In this document: positions 36,186 through 44,916 of the stretch, piece after piece | How the letters are laid out: every line of letters begins with the position of its first letter | Position numbering within the stretch: the stretch's first letter is position 1 | NCBI GenBank assembly: GCA_964472305.1 | Contig: CAYYJR010000021.1 | Coordinates: 1 to 64,000, forward strand | Length of the DNA: 64,000 bases | Source of the DNA: CAYYJR01 sp964472305 | GTDB taxonomy: Bacteria; Armatimonadota; Hebobacteria; CAIYQO01 | Reading direction: 5' to 3' | Notes under the pieces: model-generated | Seen by the model: only the letters and a program-made list of their open reading frames with translations | Databases searched by the model: none | Told to the model about the DNA's origin: nothing | Program-made: the position numbers and the translations under genes

Positions 36186-36974
36186 TCAAGCAGAAGCGCG
36201 TGAAAAAAGCAGAATATTCGTTGCATGCTGACCGATGATGGTCTTCACCGGTGTCAGCTTCCATTCCGCACAGAACGTGATCAATTCATCCCCGGTTGCG
36301 ACTTCGTAGGGCAATCCACCAAGCCAGTCAACAATATCATGATAGGCATCCATTCCACGCATGCGCCGTTCGTTCCAGGTAAACGGATTCAGGTGGTTCT
36401 GATATCGATACCGCATCGTCTTGCCAATTTCTCTCAGTTCCAGCCATTTTTTTCCGAACCAATTTGAGCGGTTATACTGTTGCTTCAACGCCAGTTCTTT
36501 CGGATAATTCGGCGTTTTATTATATATTGAAATCCAGAACAAGCCGCCGGGTTTTATCGGCAGAGTCGCATGCTCGATGGCCTTCCACATGGAACCGGTA
36601 TGATGCAATACGCCCCAGGAATAGACGATGTCGAACGTGCCCAGGCTCTGTATGAACGCGCGATCCAGTACTGATCCATGCATGACCTGCCAGTTGTCCG
36701 GGCTGCCGGCACGCCGCCAGCATTCCTTCGTTGCCGCGACGCTGTGCTGATCGTAATCAAAGGAGACGATGGACGTTGCGCCCAGGTGGAAATATGCCAG
36801 GGAATGCAGACCTGATCCGCTGCCGATATCCAGCACGGTTTTCCCTTTCACGCTCCCCTGCCCAAGCCACTCCTCGATATCCGCTGTGGCCTTTTCGAGG
36901 GCGCTCGCATCAGCAGCGCTTAAAAAGGATTCCCAGTTCTTCCCGAAAGAGAAGGTAACCTTATCATCTGCCAT
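36186..36974 (-). CDS. SAM-dependent class I methyltransferase
   Basis: The 262-residue product has motif I TVLDIGSGSGLHSLAYFHLG, motif II SIVSFDYDQHSV, and FDIVYSWGVLHHTGSMWKAI as motif IV. It should methylate a small molecule or a glycan; the location in a sugar locus suggests O- or N-methylation of the polysaccharide, although motifs do not define the acceptor. The ATG at 36974 has GGAAA nine bases upstream. It is separated from the tandem GTs by about 190 bases without a gene and from asnB by 56 bases. Confidence 0.82.
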   Translation of the reverse strand: MADDKVTFSFGKNWESFLSAADASALEKATADIEEWLGQGSVKGKTVLDIGSGSGLHSLAYFHLGATSIVSFDYDQHSVAATKECWRRAGSPDNWQVMHGSVLDRAFIQSLGTFDIVYSWGVLHHTGSMWKAIEHATLPIKPGGLFWISIYNKTPNYPKELALKQQYNRSNWFGKKWLELREIGKTMRYRYQNHLNPFTWNERRMRGMDAYHDIVDWLGGLPYEVATGDELITFCAEWKLTPVKTIIGQHATNILLFSRASA

Positions 36975-37166
36975 AGACTGATTTCCTTTCTCATGACCAA
37001 TGCAGGCGCGCAAATTGATCTGCCGTAGTATCGACCGGTATACCCGGTTGCGCTCCGTGCTTTACCCCGCGTGCACCGGAAGGATTCGTGCTGTGCTGAC
37101 CCGGCCTCCTTCCGACGGGCGACTCGCCGCTGCTATCCAGGCTGTACTCCTACCCGACACGACAGT

Positions 37167-38372
37167 TTACAGTATCATTCGCGTCTTATGTTGAATCGTC
37201 CTGCTGAACAGGCGCTTCACCATGCGTTTCAGGATGTAGAGCATGCTCTTCCCGGTATTAGTCAGTTGCAATAGTGATTGTTGAATGCAATGCTTGACGT
37301 GATATTGAGTCCGATGAAATGTTGCCGCGGACCGGCGCTGGCGCAATGTTTGTGCGATATGCAGTGCCTCATCCGGGAAGCGCGTTTTCTGCGTTTGCGC
37401 TCGAAACTCTTCGACATATCCGATAAGCCGCTGCATGACCGCGATCTCGTTATACTCCTTGAGGGCACGTGCCCACCCAGCCGCCGCGATGGCGCGCCGC
37501 TCCTCGTCATGATCCAGGTAATAACGGCAGAGGTCGATCGCCTCTTCAACGGTGTCGAAGCCCACAACCTCCTTCTCCAGCGTGAAAATCTTCCCCAGAT
37601 GCGATTTGTTATCACACAGTTGCATCACGCCGTTCGCTGGAAGAGTGTAGGTACGATAATTGATCGGACCGGTAGATAGATGGAAATTGACACCGATTTT
37701 CGTTCGCTGGTATAACGGGATGCGCTGCTCTTCCGGCAGGAACCCGTTCGGCCAATTCATGCCATAGTATGCCCCCTGCGGGAACGCGGCGGCAAATCGG
37801 TCGAGGCGCTCGCTGCGCAGATCATTATCAAAGCGGCTGCAGAGCAACGCAACATCGACATCCCGTTCCCCATGGAGAATCTGTTCACGGGTCAACGCCG
37901 GATGATGATCGGTCGCGCGATACCCCAATGGCAGGAAGCGTGCATGTTTGACCCCCCACCCTGCATATAACTCGACGGCGGCGATATTGCCCACCAGCGA
38001 AAGGTCATACGCCCAGGCGGCAGGCTGTGAGAGATCGGGAGACGCCTCCGGGTCATCAAAACAACAAAACACGTTGAACGTCGACAATTGCCGGACAAAG
38101 TCAGGATGAAGGTTGACGCCGTGATAATTCACGAAGACGTCGTAGTCCGTGAGCGTCGTCGCTAATCGCTCATACATCAGATAGAGTGCGCGATCCCCGA
38201 TCTTCCATGCCACCTCCAACTGCGGCCATTTATAATTCAGCGCTGGCGGATTGACCGCCAGTGAAAATGCATCGACCTGAAAACCGTGTTCCTTAAGGCG
38301 TGTAAACCAATCATGGAGTTGTACTCGCTGAACCGGATCGAAAAAGTAATTATACCCGATGAGAATGCGCAT
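37167..38372 (-). CDS. CgeB-like glycosyltransferase, downstream paralogue
   Basis: The 401-residue protein has MRILIGYNYFFDP, YDVFVNYHGVNLHPDFVRQL, CCFDDPEASPDLSQPAAWAY, LSLVGNIAAVELYAGWGV, VDVALLCSRFDNDLRSERLD, and GVNFHLSTGPINYRTYTLPA. The glycosyltransferase GT-B/CgeB-type end EVVGFDTVEEAIDLCRYYLD follows. It is a clear paralogue of the next upstream gene, with the same motif order. I start at the ATG at 38372, five bases after the upstream stop, with GGGGAAA upstream. It probably adds a sugar to the envelope polysaccharide. A basic C-terminal tail (ILKRMVKRLFSRT) may bind membrane. Confidence 0.78.
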   Translation of the reverse strand: MRILIGYNYFFDPVQRVQLHDWFTRLKEHGFQVDAFSLAVNPPALNYKWPQLEVAWKIGDRALYLMYERLATTLTDYDVFVNYHGVNLHPDFVRQLSTFNVFCCFDDPEASPDLSQPAAWAYDLSLVGNIAAVELYAGWGVKHARFLPLGYRATDHHPALTREQILHGERDVDVALLCSRFDNDLRSERLDRFAAAFPQGAYYGMNWPNGFLPEEQRIPLYQRTKIGVNFHLSTGPINYRTYTLPANGVMQLCDNKSHLGKIFTLEKEVVGFDTVEEAIDLCRYYLDHDEERRAIAAAGWARALKEYNEIAVMQRLIGYVEEFRAQTQKTRFPDEALHIAQTLRQRRSAATFHRTQYHVKHCIQQSLLQLTNTGKSMLYILKRMVKRLFSRTIQHKTRMIL

Positions 38373-38376
38373 GCCG

Positions 38377-39534
38377 TCATTTCCCCAGCCGGCGCCTGAT
38401 GCGCCCGCTGACTTGTATGATAAAGCGAATGAGTTTGCGGCCGGGCGTGGATACGACACGCCAGATCCGGCGTCCAACCGTCCGTTTGCGATGCTCGCCC
38501 AACGCGAGAACGATGTGCTCCGGCTGGTAATTCTCCCGCGGTTTTCGCGCGGCGGCTATCAGCTCGCTGGCATACCGTTCGAGCTGGTGATACTGGGCGA
38601 TCTCGTTATACTCCCGCATCGCACGCTCCCACCCGGCGGCGGCGATGGCACGCCGTTCCTCATCGTGCGCCAGGTAATAGCGGCACAGTTCGATCGCTTC
38701 GTCAATAGTGTCGTACCCCACGACTTCCTTGTTCAGTTCGAAGATCTGACCGAGGTAGGCCTTGTTGTCACAGAGCTGCATGACACCATTGGCCGGTAAA
38801 ATATAGGTGCGCGCGTTCACCGGGCCGGTCGAGTTATGCAGATTAAAACCGATTTTCGCCTGTTGGTAGAGCGGGATGCGCTGTTCCTCCGACAGGAACC
38901 CCTTCGGCCACCCGCGCCCGTAGAACGCGCCGTCCGGGAACGCGTCACTCAACCGGTCCAACCGCTCCCGTCGAAACGGCATTATCCGCTCGCACAACAG
39001 CACGACATCGTGCTCCCGCGCGCCGGTTAGTATCCGTTCCCGCGTGAGGGAGGAATCGTAGTCTTGAATCGAATAACACAGCGGCCAGAAGCGTGCCTCG
39101 TGCACGCCCCACGTCCGGTACCGGTCTACCTCGGCGATATTACCCACTAACGCCAGATCATACGCCCAGGCGGCCGGGCGTGAAAAGAACTCCGATGATT
39201 CCGGATCGTCGAAGTAGCAATAGATATTGAACGTCGGCAGTTGGCGGACGAATTCCGGATGCAGGTTGATGCCCGGGCAGTTGACGAAGACATCGTAACC
39301 CTCGACCGCCCTGGCCAACTGTTCATACAGCGTGAGCAACGCGTGATCGCCGCGGCGCCAGCGCGCGTCAAGCTCATTCCACCGCAAGAACGTGAATGGC
39401 GGATTGAGGCTGATACAAAAGGCATCCGCCTCGATCCCCTGCTGGCGAAGCCGGAGCATCTTCGCTTCAAAGCGCTTGCGCTCTTTCGATGACGGATCTC
39501 CTCCGTCGCTGAATCCGAGCAGCAGTTTCATCAT
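38377..39534 (-). CDS. CgeB-like glycosyltransferase, upstream paralogue
   Basis: The 385-residue protein repeats the motif order of its neighbour: YDVFVNCPGINLHPEFVRQL, CYFDDPESSEFFSRPAAWAY, LALVGNIAEVDRYRTWGV, GFNLHNSTGPVNARTYILPA, EVVGYDTIDEAIELCRYYLA. The two products are perhaps 50-60% identical by eye. The start ATG overlaps the stop of the upstream methyltransferase gene (ATGATGA), so the genes are coupled; the second ATG is also possible. The tail is strongly basic (RKLIRFIIQVSGRIRRRLGK). Donor sugar unknown. Tandem duplication followed by divergence is likely, giving two related sugar additions. Confidence 0.78.
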   Translation of the reverse strand: MMKLLLGFSDGGDPSSKERKRFEAKMLRLRQQGIEADAFCISLNPPFTFLRWNELDARWRRGDHALLTLYEQLARAVEGYDVFVNCPGINLHPEFVRQLPTFNIYCYFDDPESSEFFSRPAAWAYDLALVGNIAEVDRYRTWGVHEARFWPLCYSIQDYDSSLTRERILTGAREHDVVLLCERIMPFRRERLDRLSDAFPDGAFYGRGWPKGFLSEEQRIPLYQQAKIGFNLHNSTGPVNARTYILPANGVMQLCDNKAYLGQIFELNKEVVGYDTIDEAIELCRYYLAHDEERRAIAAAGWERAMREYNEIAQYHQLERYASELIAAARKPRENYQPEHIVLALGEHRKRTVGRRIWRVVSTPGRKLIRFIIQVSGRIRRRLGK

Positions 39535-40280
39535 GCACCTTTCACTTGGTGCACCCCCATCCAGGAATCACGGACGTGATACACGTATCCCGTGATCAGT
39601 CCGTCGGCCATCAAGCGGTTCACGGCACGGCAAATATCGCCGACCCAGTAAGACATGGGCGCCCAGGCCAGGCTGAAGTCGTGCCAGACGATGAAGCCGC
39701 CGGGCTTCATATACGGCAGCACCTTCCGGGTATCGTTATACACGAATTCCATGTCGTGGCAGCCGTCGATGAACGCCAGGTCGATCTGGCCGATATCGGG
39801 GGTCCACCTGGCAGAATTGGCGTAGATCTGCGTGATATTCGTAAATCCGCGCTGGCGATAATACGAGCCGATTTGTTCACGATCGATGGCAACCGTTGTC
39901 GCTTTGCCTCCCTCCCCGGAGGCAATTTCCTCCGGGGGAATATTCAAGGTGTAGATCCGTGATGCCGGCGCGTTGCCGGCGAGCAATGCCGTTGAGTGGC
40001 CGTAGGCAGTGCCGATCTCCAGGCACACAGCCGGATTGCAGTTGCGGGCAATGACGGACAACGACTCGGCATCGCGCAGGCGACGCTCATTGACGTCGAG
40101 CAAACCGTCAAAACCAGAGAAATAGTCGTCGTCAATAATCGGATCGTTCGACCACCCAAACAGTTTTTTCAATTCCTGGATGTTGTTCAACTCAACGACG
40201 CGTCCGCGGAGATGGGGGAAAGGATCCGGATTGAGGTAACGACGGATCCGGTTTTTCACGCGTTGTGCAAACGAAATCAT
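39531..40280 (-). CDS. SAM-dependent methyltransferase (Methyltransf_24 type)
   Basis: The 249-residue product has CLEIGTAYGHSTALLAGNAP as SAM motif I, ITQIYANSARWTPDIGQIDL and AFIDGCHDMEFVYNDTRKVL, with PGGFIVWHDFSL, the pattern of metal-dependent class I methyltransferases acting on hydroxyl groups of sugars or cephalosporin-like acceptors. AGGAG lies eight bases before the ATG at 40280; the GTG six bases earlier is not used. It follows wzt by 12 bases and overlaps the next glycosyltransferase gene. Likely role: methylation of the polysaccharide, perhaps an end-cap recognised by the Wzt C-terminal domain. Confidence 0.83.
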   Translation of the reverse strand: MISFAQRVKNRIRRYLNPDPFPHLRGRVVELNNIQELKKLFGWSNDPIIDDDYFSGFDGLLDVNERRLRDAESLSVIARNCNPAVCLEIGTAYGHSTALLAGNAPASRIYTLNIPPEEIASGEGGKATTVAIDREQIGSYYRQRGFTNITQIYANSARWTPDIGQIDLAFIDGCHDMEFVYNDTRKVLPYMKPGGFIVWHDFSLAWAPMSYWVGDICRAVNRLMADGLITGYVYHVRDSWMGVHQVKGA

Positions 40281-40292
40281 CGCCACGGCTCC

Positions 40293-41585
40293 TTATGGGG
40301 GGGTAGGCTGGGCTTCCTGATCCATCCGACGGGTGTGCCAGGGAATAAAGGGGGCTAACCGTCCACGGATAGGTTCGGTTTGATAGGCGCGATTCGCCCT
40401 CCCGGTGCGCTCAACATGCAGCGGGATGCGCAGGCTACTTTCCGGGAAGCAGACACGCTGGTTGAAGATAGTCGCGTTCAGCAGCAAGGTGTAATCGCAT
40501 GGCGCCAACAGATCGGCCGGGATGACGGCTTGCGTGCGATAATGCCCGGGCAGCATGGTGGGAATGCCGTCGTTATCCTCATCGTGAAACGTGCGGAACA
40601 GAATGGTGCCATCCGTCACATCGCAGAGATCGCAGAAGATGCGCAGGCCGGTCGCGGGTTGCCGCACTTCGAAGTCGACGGTGATTTCCAGCGGCAAGCC
40701 GTTCATGAGAAATTGCGTCACGGGATGGCTTTCCTGGGATATTTCCAGCTTGCTGATACGGATTGTCGGGTCCGATGGGCACTCGGCAACCATGGCGTTG
40801 AGGTCGATCTCGCCGACATGATGGAACAGATTGGCGAGATATTGCCGGATCACCTCGTCACTCGCTCCGGTTGCTTCGAGTCGCCCCCGGTTGAACAGCA
40901 CTGAACGCGAGCAGAGCGCGCGGATGGTCTGCATGTTATGACTCACGAACAGCACGGTGCGGCCACCGCGGGCGACTTCGTTCATTTTGCCCAGACATTT
41001 TTTCTGGAAGGCCGCATCCCCGACCGCCAGCACCTCGTCCACCAGGAGAATTTCCGGCTCCAGGTGGGCGGCTACGGCGAAGGCCAGGCGCACATACATG
41101 CCGCTGGAGTACCGCTTCACCGGGGTGTCGAGGAATTGTTCTATCTCGGAGAAAGCGACGATTTCGTCGAATTTCTGCTGGATTTCCGCGCGCCGCATGC
41201 CCAGGATGGCACCGTTCATATAGATGTTCTCGCGCCCGGTCAGCTCGGGATGAAAACCCGTACCCACCTCCAGCAGCGAACCGACGCGGCCGTGGAGTTC
41301 GGCGCGGCCGACGGTGGGCTCGGTGATGCGTGAGAGGATTTTGAGCAGGGTACTCTTGCCCGAACCATTGCGACCGATGATGCCGACCACCTCGCCGTGC
41401 TTCACCTCGAAGGAGACCTCCTTCAGCGCCCAGATGGTGTCGCCGACGGGCGTGGCGGGCCGGCGCCGGCGAAACGGCGCCGTGACGATGTTGGTGATCG
41501 TCTCGCGCAGGTTGCGCTCGGGCGCAGGCTGCCCGATGTGATACTGCTTCCCCAGATTGTCCACATGAATGGCGATGTCACTCAT
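40293..41585 (-). CDS. wzt: ABC exporter ATPase with C-terminal glycan-recognition domain
   Basis: The 430-residue product has Walker A GIIGRNGSGKST (about 68-79), the family Q-loop region VGSLLEVGTGFHPELTGREN, signature KRYSSGMYVRLAFA, and Walker B ILLVDEVLAVGD, then the H-loop FVSHNM. From about residue 255 a beta-sandwich Wzt-C domain follows (PLEITVDFEVRQPATGLRIF), which in O-antigen export binds the modified non-reducing end. Together with the permease it drives lipid-linked polysaccharide across the inner membrane. The start lies three bases after the wzm stop. Methyltransferases directly downstream may make the terminal modification. Confidence 0.93.
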   Translation of the reverse strand: MSDIAIHVDNLGKQYHIGQPAPERNLRETITNIVTAPFRRRRPATPVGDTIWALKEVSFEVKHGEVVGIIGRNGSGKSTLLKILSRITEPTVGRAELHGRVGSLLEVGTGFHPELTGRENIYMNGAILGMRRAEIQQKFDEIVAFSEIEQFLDTPVKRYSSGMYVRLAFAVAAHLEPEILLVDEVLAVGDAAFQKKCLGKMNEVARGGRTVLFVSHNMQTIRALCSRSVLFNRGRLEATGASDEVIRQYLANLFHHVGEIDLNAMVAECPSDPTIRISKLEISQESHPVTQFLMNGLPLEITVDFEVRQPATGLRIFCDLCDVTDGTILFRTFHDEDNDGIPTMLPGHYRTQAVIPADLLAPCDYTLLLNATIFNQRVCFPESSLRIPLHVERTGRANRAYQTEPIRGRLAPFIPWHTRRMDQEAQPTPP

Positions 41586-41588
41586 TGA

Positions 41589-42491
41589 TTACACAATATC
41601 GGCGAAGGTCGTTTCCAGGCGGGTGAAATAGTACAGTCCGGTGACCAGCACGATGGCGATGCTGACTACCGAGGCGACGATCGACAGCGTCGAGGGCGGC
41701 AGTCCGCCCGCCAGCGACCAGCGAAATCCCTGTATCAGGGCCACCAGGGGGTTGAAATTATATAGCAACTTCACCGTGGGGTGATAGACCATCGTGGGGG
41801 AGTAGACGATCGGGGAAGCGAACATCAGGATCTGCAGCAGGAACGGCACCAGATGTTGCGCGTCCCGGTAGCGCACGCTGAAGGACGCCACCCACAACCC
41901 GAACGACAGCGCTGCAATGAGCAGCGCCAGCATGAGTAGCGGCAATGCGCACAGCCGCCAGGTGGGTGCCACTTCGAACATCACCAGCATGCCGAACAGC
42001 ACGCCCAGGCCGATCGCGAAATCCACCAGGCCGGCGAGGACGGCTGACAGCGGGATATGCAAGCGCGGGAAATAGACTTTGCTCAGGAGATTGGCATTAC
42101 CGATCAGGCTGCCCCCGGCGCGCGTCACCCCACCGGAGAAAAACGCCCATGGCAGCATGGCGGCATAAAAGAATACCGGATAGGGGATGCCCTCGGAGGG
42201 GAAGCGGGCCAGCTTGCTGAAGATGATGGTGTAGATCAGGATGTTGACCAGGGGGTTGATCACCGCCCACGTCACCCCCAGCAGCGTCTGTTTATAGCGC
42301 ACCGTGATGTCTCGCCAGATGAAGAAGAAGAGCAATTCATTGCGATCCCACAGTTCGCGCAGGTGCAGCGCCCGCCAGCCGTGCGTGGGTTGGATCGTGG
42401 TGACCTGCGCACTCATGGCAGGAGTGCCGAGAGGGGTACGGCATACGCTTGCACCGTGCGCCGGTTCTTCGCTTCTCGATGTGGACATCAT
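41589..42491 (-). CDS. wzm: ABC-2 type polysaccharide export permease
   Basis: The 300-residue product has the Wzm/TagG layout: an amphipathic N-terminal segment (ELWDRNELLFFFIWRDITVRY, residues about 44-64), then six membrane helices. It includes the well-conserved YKQTLLGVTWAVINPLVN and SKVYFPRLHIPLSAVLAGLV, and ends with LIQGFRWSL. It forms the channel for export of the completed glycan. I start at the ATG at 42491, which has AGGCAGG upstream; an internal ATG at 42416 has no site. It is first in a minus-strand transcription unit that includes wzt, two methyltransferases, glycosyltransferases and asnB. Confidence 0.88.
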   Translation of the reverse strand: MMSTSRSEEPAHGASVCRTPLGTPAMSAQVTTIQPTHGWRALHLRELWDRNELLFFFIWRDITVRYKQTLLGVTWAVINPLVNILIYTIIFSKLARFPSEGIPYPVFFYAAMLPWAFFSGGVTRAGGSLIGNANLLSKVYFPRLHIPLSAVLAGLVDFAIGLGVLFGMLVMFEVAPTWRLCALPLLMLALLIAALSFGLWVASFSVRYRDAQHLVPFLLQILMFASPIVYSPTMVYHPTVKLLYNFNPLVALIQGFRWSLAGGLPPSTLSIVASVVSIAIVLVTGLYYFTRLETTFADIV

Positions 42492-42607
42492 GCGTGCCTG
42501 CCTGTGCTGCGCCGACGGGCGAGTGAAGGGGTCGTGACGCGTGCTGACCACGGCCCGAAAGACAGAGGAGTGCCGCCCCCCTTGTCTCCCTGATGATCAT
42601 TGCGATT

Positions 42608-42636
42608 ATTATATCAGCAGGCACAACCATGAGCAA
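42608..42636 (-). promoter_or_regulatory. Promoter of the polysaccharide export/synthesis unit
   Basis: On the minus strand TTGCTC, 17 bases, then TATAAT, with TGA directly before it (extended -10). The RNA would start near 42601 with a leader of about 110 bases before wzm. Confidence 0.6.
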
Positions 42637-42905
42637 GTCACGACCGGATGCCCCTTCGCATCGCCGATTACTGCTCACGGGTATCCTTCGGTCATTTGCG
42701 GTTCCGCTTTCGTATTCCTCTAACCCCAGCCTGGAGTAACCCGTCGGGTGCAGCACGTGGAAGTTGGTTCTGCCAGCATCCGGGGCTGATCGCTTTCCGG
42801 CACACCTGACGGACCTGGTGTGTCTCATTGTCCGGTGCATCTGTGGGATATCATCAGCCTTACCTGTTATGCAGCGTCGGACTCACCCAATCTGCGGTGT
42901 TGTCC

Positions 42906-43020
42906 TGGCAGGCCGGTTTATCGCATTGCTGGCACGCAGGTTGAGCGGTATAATGAGTCCGGATCCATTGTAATGATGACCCTGGATGCGCCTGCCCATC
43001 ACTGCTGTTTCCCTATGCAT
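42906..43020 (+). repeat. Promoter module, copy A (upstream of the region 5 operon)
   Basis: This stretch aligns with 55766..55880. Shared blocks include GCCGGTTT, CATTG, TGAGCG, TATAATG, GTCCGGATCCA, TGACCCTGG and GCGCCTG, then TGCTGTT. The next genes downstream belong to different operons, so it is a duplicated regulatory region rather than coding homology. A weaker resemblance (GTCTCATTGTC) occurs at about 42821..42831. Confidence 0.75.
42926..42954 (+). promoter_or_regulatory. Sigma70-type promoter of the region 5 operon
   Basis: TTGCTG, exactly 17 bases, then perfect TATAAT. RNA would start near 42961, leaving a leader of about 414 bases before the first gene at 43375. Confidence 0.65.
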
Positions 43021-43031
43021 CGGCAACCATG

Positions 43032-43048
43032 GATTGACGTCGTCAATC
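43032..43048. promoter_or_regulatory. 17-base palindrome, operator candidate
   Basis: GATTGACG-T-CGTCAATC is a perfect palindrome about 70 bases after the predicted RNA start. It has the size and symmetry of a repressor site. The second promoter copy does not have it. The rest of the leader up to 43374 has no supported gene. Confidence 0.4.
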
Positions 43049-43374
43049 ACGGCGGGTGATATTACATGACACCATAATACGTGAACATGTTGCCGGTGAC
43101 GATGCCGCTTCCCGACTTGCGCTGGGGCTGCGGCTACCTGCGTACCGAGCGGAACGAATTCGTGTCGACGGTGAACCGTTTGAAAAGCGCATTTGTCATG
43201 CAGACAGGCATCGTAAGGTATGTGCATCTCGTTGTCGCAATAGGGTTGCTGACGGCTCTTCCCCGCGGGGTATTGCTGATCAGCGAACGAGGCAGGAAGA
43301 GGTGCTGCCTGCTTGCCGTGACGGCGTGCGGCTGGCGGATAGTCGGCGGGATGATTCAAGTCCGGGGAGATGAG

Positions 43375-44742
43375 ATGATGCAAGCAAGTGCTGTCGCCGC
43401 GGCTACGCGGCTGTTCAACGTGGTCAGCTACGGGGCGCAGGCTGACGGGGAGACGGTCAACACGAAGGCGATCCAGGCCGCGGTCGATGCGTGCGGCGCG
43501 GCCGGCGGCGGGACGGTGGTCGTGCCGGCGGGCTGCTTCGTCACCGGCACCATCTGGCTGCGCAGCCACGTCGAACTGCACCTGCAGCACGGGGCAGTGC
43601 TCAAGGCCAACCCGAATCTGGATGACTACAATACGCTCGATGCCTACCCGCAGAACTGGTTCTCAACTGTAGAGGAGTGGAATGGCTCGCACCTGATCCT
43701 GGCCATCGAGGTCGAAGATGTTGCCGTCACCGGGACCGGCACCATCGATGGCAACGGGGCCGTGTTCTTCGCCGAACCCAAGCCGTATGACCCGTTCATC
43801 TGGCGGGATGGCCTGGCGCTGGCCAGAGACAAAGAGCGCCTCCGTCCCGGCCAAACCATCGTGTGCTGCGAGAGCAAGAATATCCGCCTTCGGGACTTTG
43901 CGATCCGCGATGCCACCTGCTGGTGCGTCTTCCTGCACGGCTGCGAGGACGCCTTTATCAGCGGCCTCAAGATCACCAATGCCTCCTACGCCGCCAATAC
44001 GGACGGGATTGACATTGACTGCTGCCGCAACGTGACCATCAGCGACTGCCTCATTGATACCGGCGACGACGCCATTACCCTGCGCGGAGACCCCGTGCGG
44101 CTCAAGGATGCGACTCGCGTCTGCGAGAACGTCGTGGTGAAAAACTGCGTGGTGGGGTCGTCGTCGAGTGTCTTCCGGATCGGGGTCGGCACCGGCGTGA
44201 TCCGCAATGCGGTCTTCTCGAATATCGTCATCACCCGCGGCGGCATCGGCCTCCATTTCCAGTCGTCCTACAGCCCCGGGGGGCGCGGCGTCGCGATCTC
44301 GAACATCACCTTCCGGGACGTGTATGCGCGCAACCTAGCTTTGCCTTTCGTGATCAGCGCAGGCCAACCCGACGCGACGGCGCCGATAGAGAACATTATC
44401 ATCGACGGTTATCACGCAGAGGTATTTGCCGGCGGCAATCTCTACGGCAACGCTTATACGCGGCCGAAGCATGTCAGGTTACGCAACATCGATCTGGTTG
44501 TTGTCCCGCGTCCGCTCCAGGGGATGAAGCCGGAGAAGGCGCCGGAAACGCTGCTGGAGATGGTCGGGGTCGATGACATCCGGCTGGAAAATGTATCTGT
44601 CGAGTGGCGGACAAACGATCCTGGCTGGATCCGCACGCTGGCGATGCGCCACAGCACCGGGCTTGTGATCACGGAAGACTGCCGGTTAACCGATCCTCCG
44701 CCCCCGACAACCGGCCAGGGAGTAGACGAATGGCACCAGTGA
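43375..44742 (+). CDS. GH28-family-like beta-helix protein with altered active site
   Basis: The 455-residue product starts with the GH28 opening FNVVSYGAQADGETVNTKAI and VVVPAGCFVTGTIWLRSHVE. The catalytic NTDGIDID (N208, D210) and DTGDDAITL (D231, D232) motifs are present. The histidine motif GHG and the RIK motif are missing; the corresponding region reads VGSSSSVFRIGVGTG and GIGLHFQSSYSPGG. It may therefore be inactive on galacturonan or act on another uronic or sugar residue. No signal peptide, so it is probably cytoplasmic. GGGGAG precedes the ATG. It opens the operon and its stop overlaps the start of a small ORF. Confidence 0.82.
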   Translation: MMQASAVAAATRLFNVVSYGAQADGETVNTKAIQAAVDACGAAGGGTVVVPAGCFVTGTIWLRSHVELHLQHGAVLKANPNLDDYNTLDAYPQNWFSTVEEWNGSHLILAIEVEDVAVTGTGTIDGNGAVFFAEPKPYDPFIWRDGLALARDKERLRPGQTIVCCESKNIRLRDFAIRDATCWCVFLHGCEDAFISGLKITNASYAANTDGIDIDCCRNVTISDCLIDTGDDAITLRGDPVRLKDATRVCENVVVKNCVVGSSSSVFRIGVGTGVIRNAVFSNIVITRGGIGLHFQSSYSPGGRGVAISNITFRDVYARNLALPFVISAGQPDATAPIENIIIDGYHAEVFAGGNLYGNAYTRPKHVRLRNIDLVVVPRPLQGMKPEKAPETLLEMVGVDDIRLENVSVEWRTNDPGWIRTLAMRHSTGLVITEDCRLTDPPPPTTGQGVDEWHQ

Positions 44743-44891
44743 ACCCAGCTTCATTCGGCTCGATGAGCACGCGAGATTTGCTGGCCGGCTTGTCCGATGC
44801 GGCCCTGGCGCAGAAGGCGGCGTCCGATTTGTCCGAGACAGTGCTCACGCTGTCGCTCTGGCCACCGCGCGCCGTGAGTCATCTGAAATGA
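44730..44891 (+). CDS. Small 53-residue protein, unknown
   Basis: It reads MAPVNPASFGSMSTRDLLAG, then LSDAALAQKAASDLSETVLT and LSLWPPRAVSHLK. AGGGAG stands seven bases before the ATG, and the start lies within the end of the GH28-like gene, the same overlapping style as the rest of the operon. It is helical and alanine/leucine-rich. It could be a truncated N-terminus of a lost operon gene, because the following 25 bases before the amidohydrolase are normal spacer. I do not recognise a family. Confidence 0.45.
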   Translation: MAPVNPASFGSMSTRDLLAGLSDAALAQKAASDLSETVLTLSLWPPRAVSHLK

Positions 44892-44916
44892 ATACATCCG
44901 GAATAAGGACCATCTC

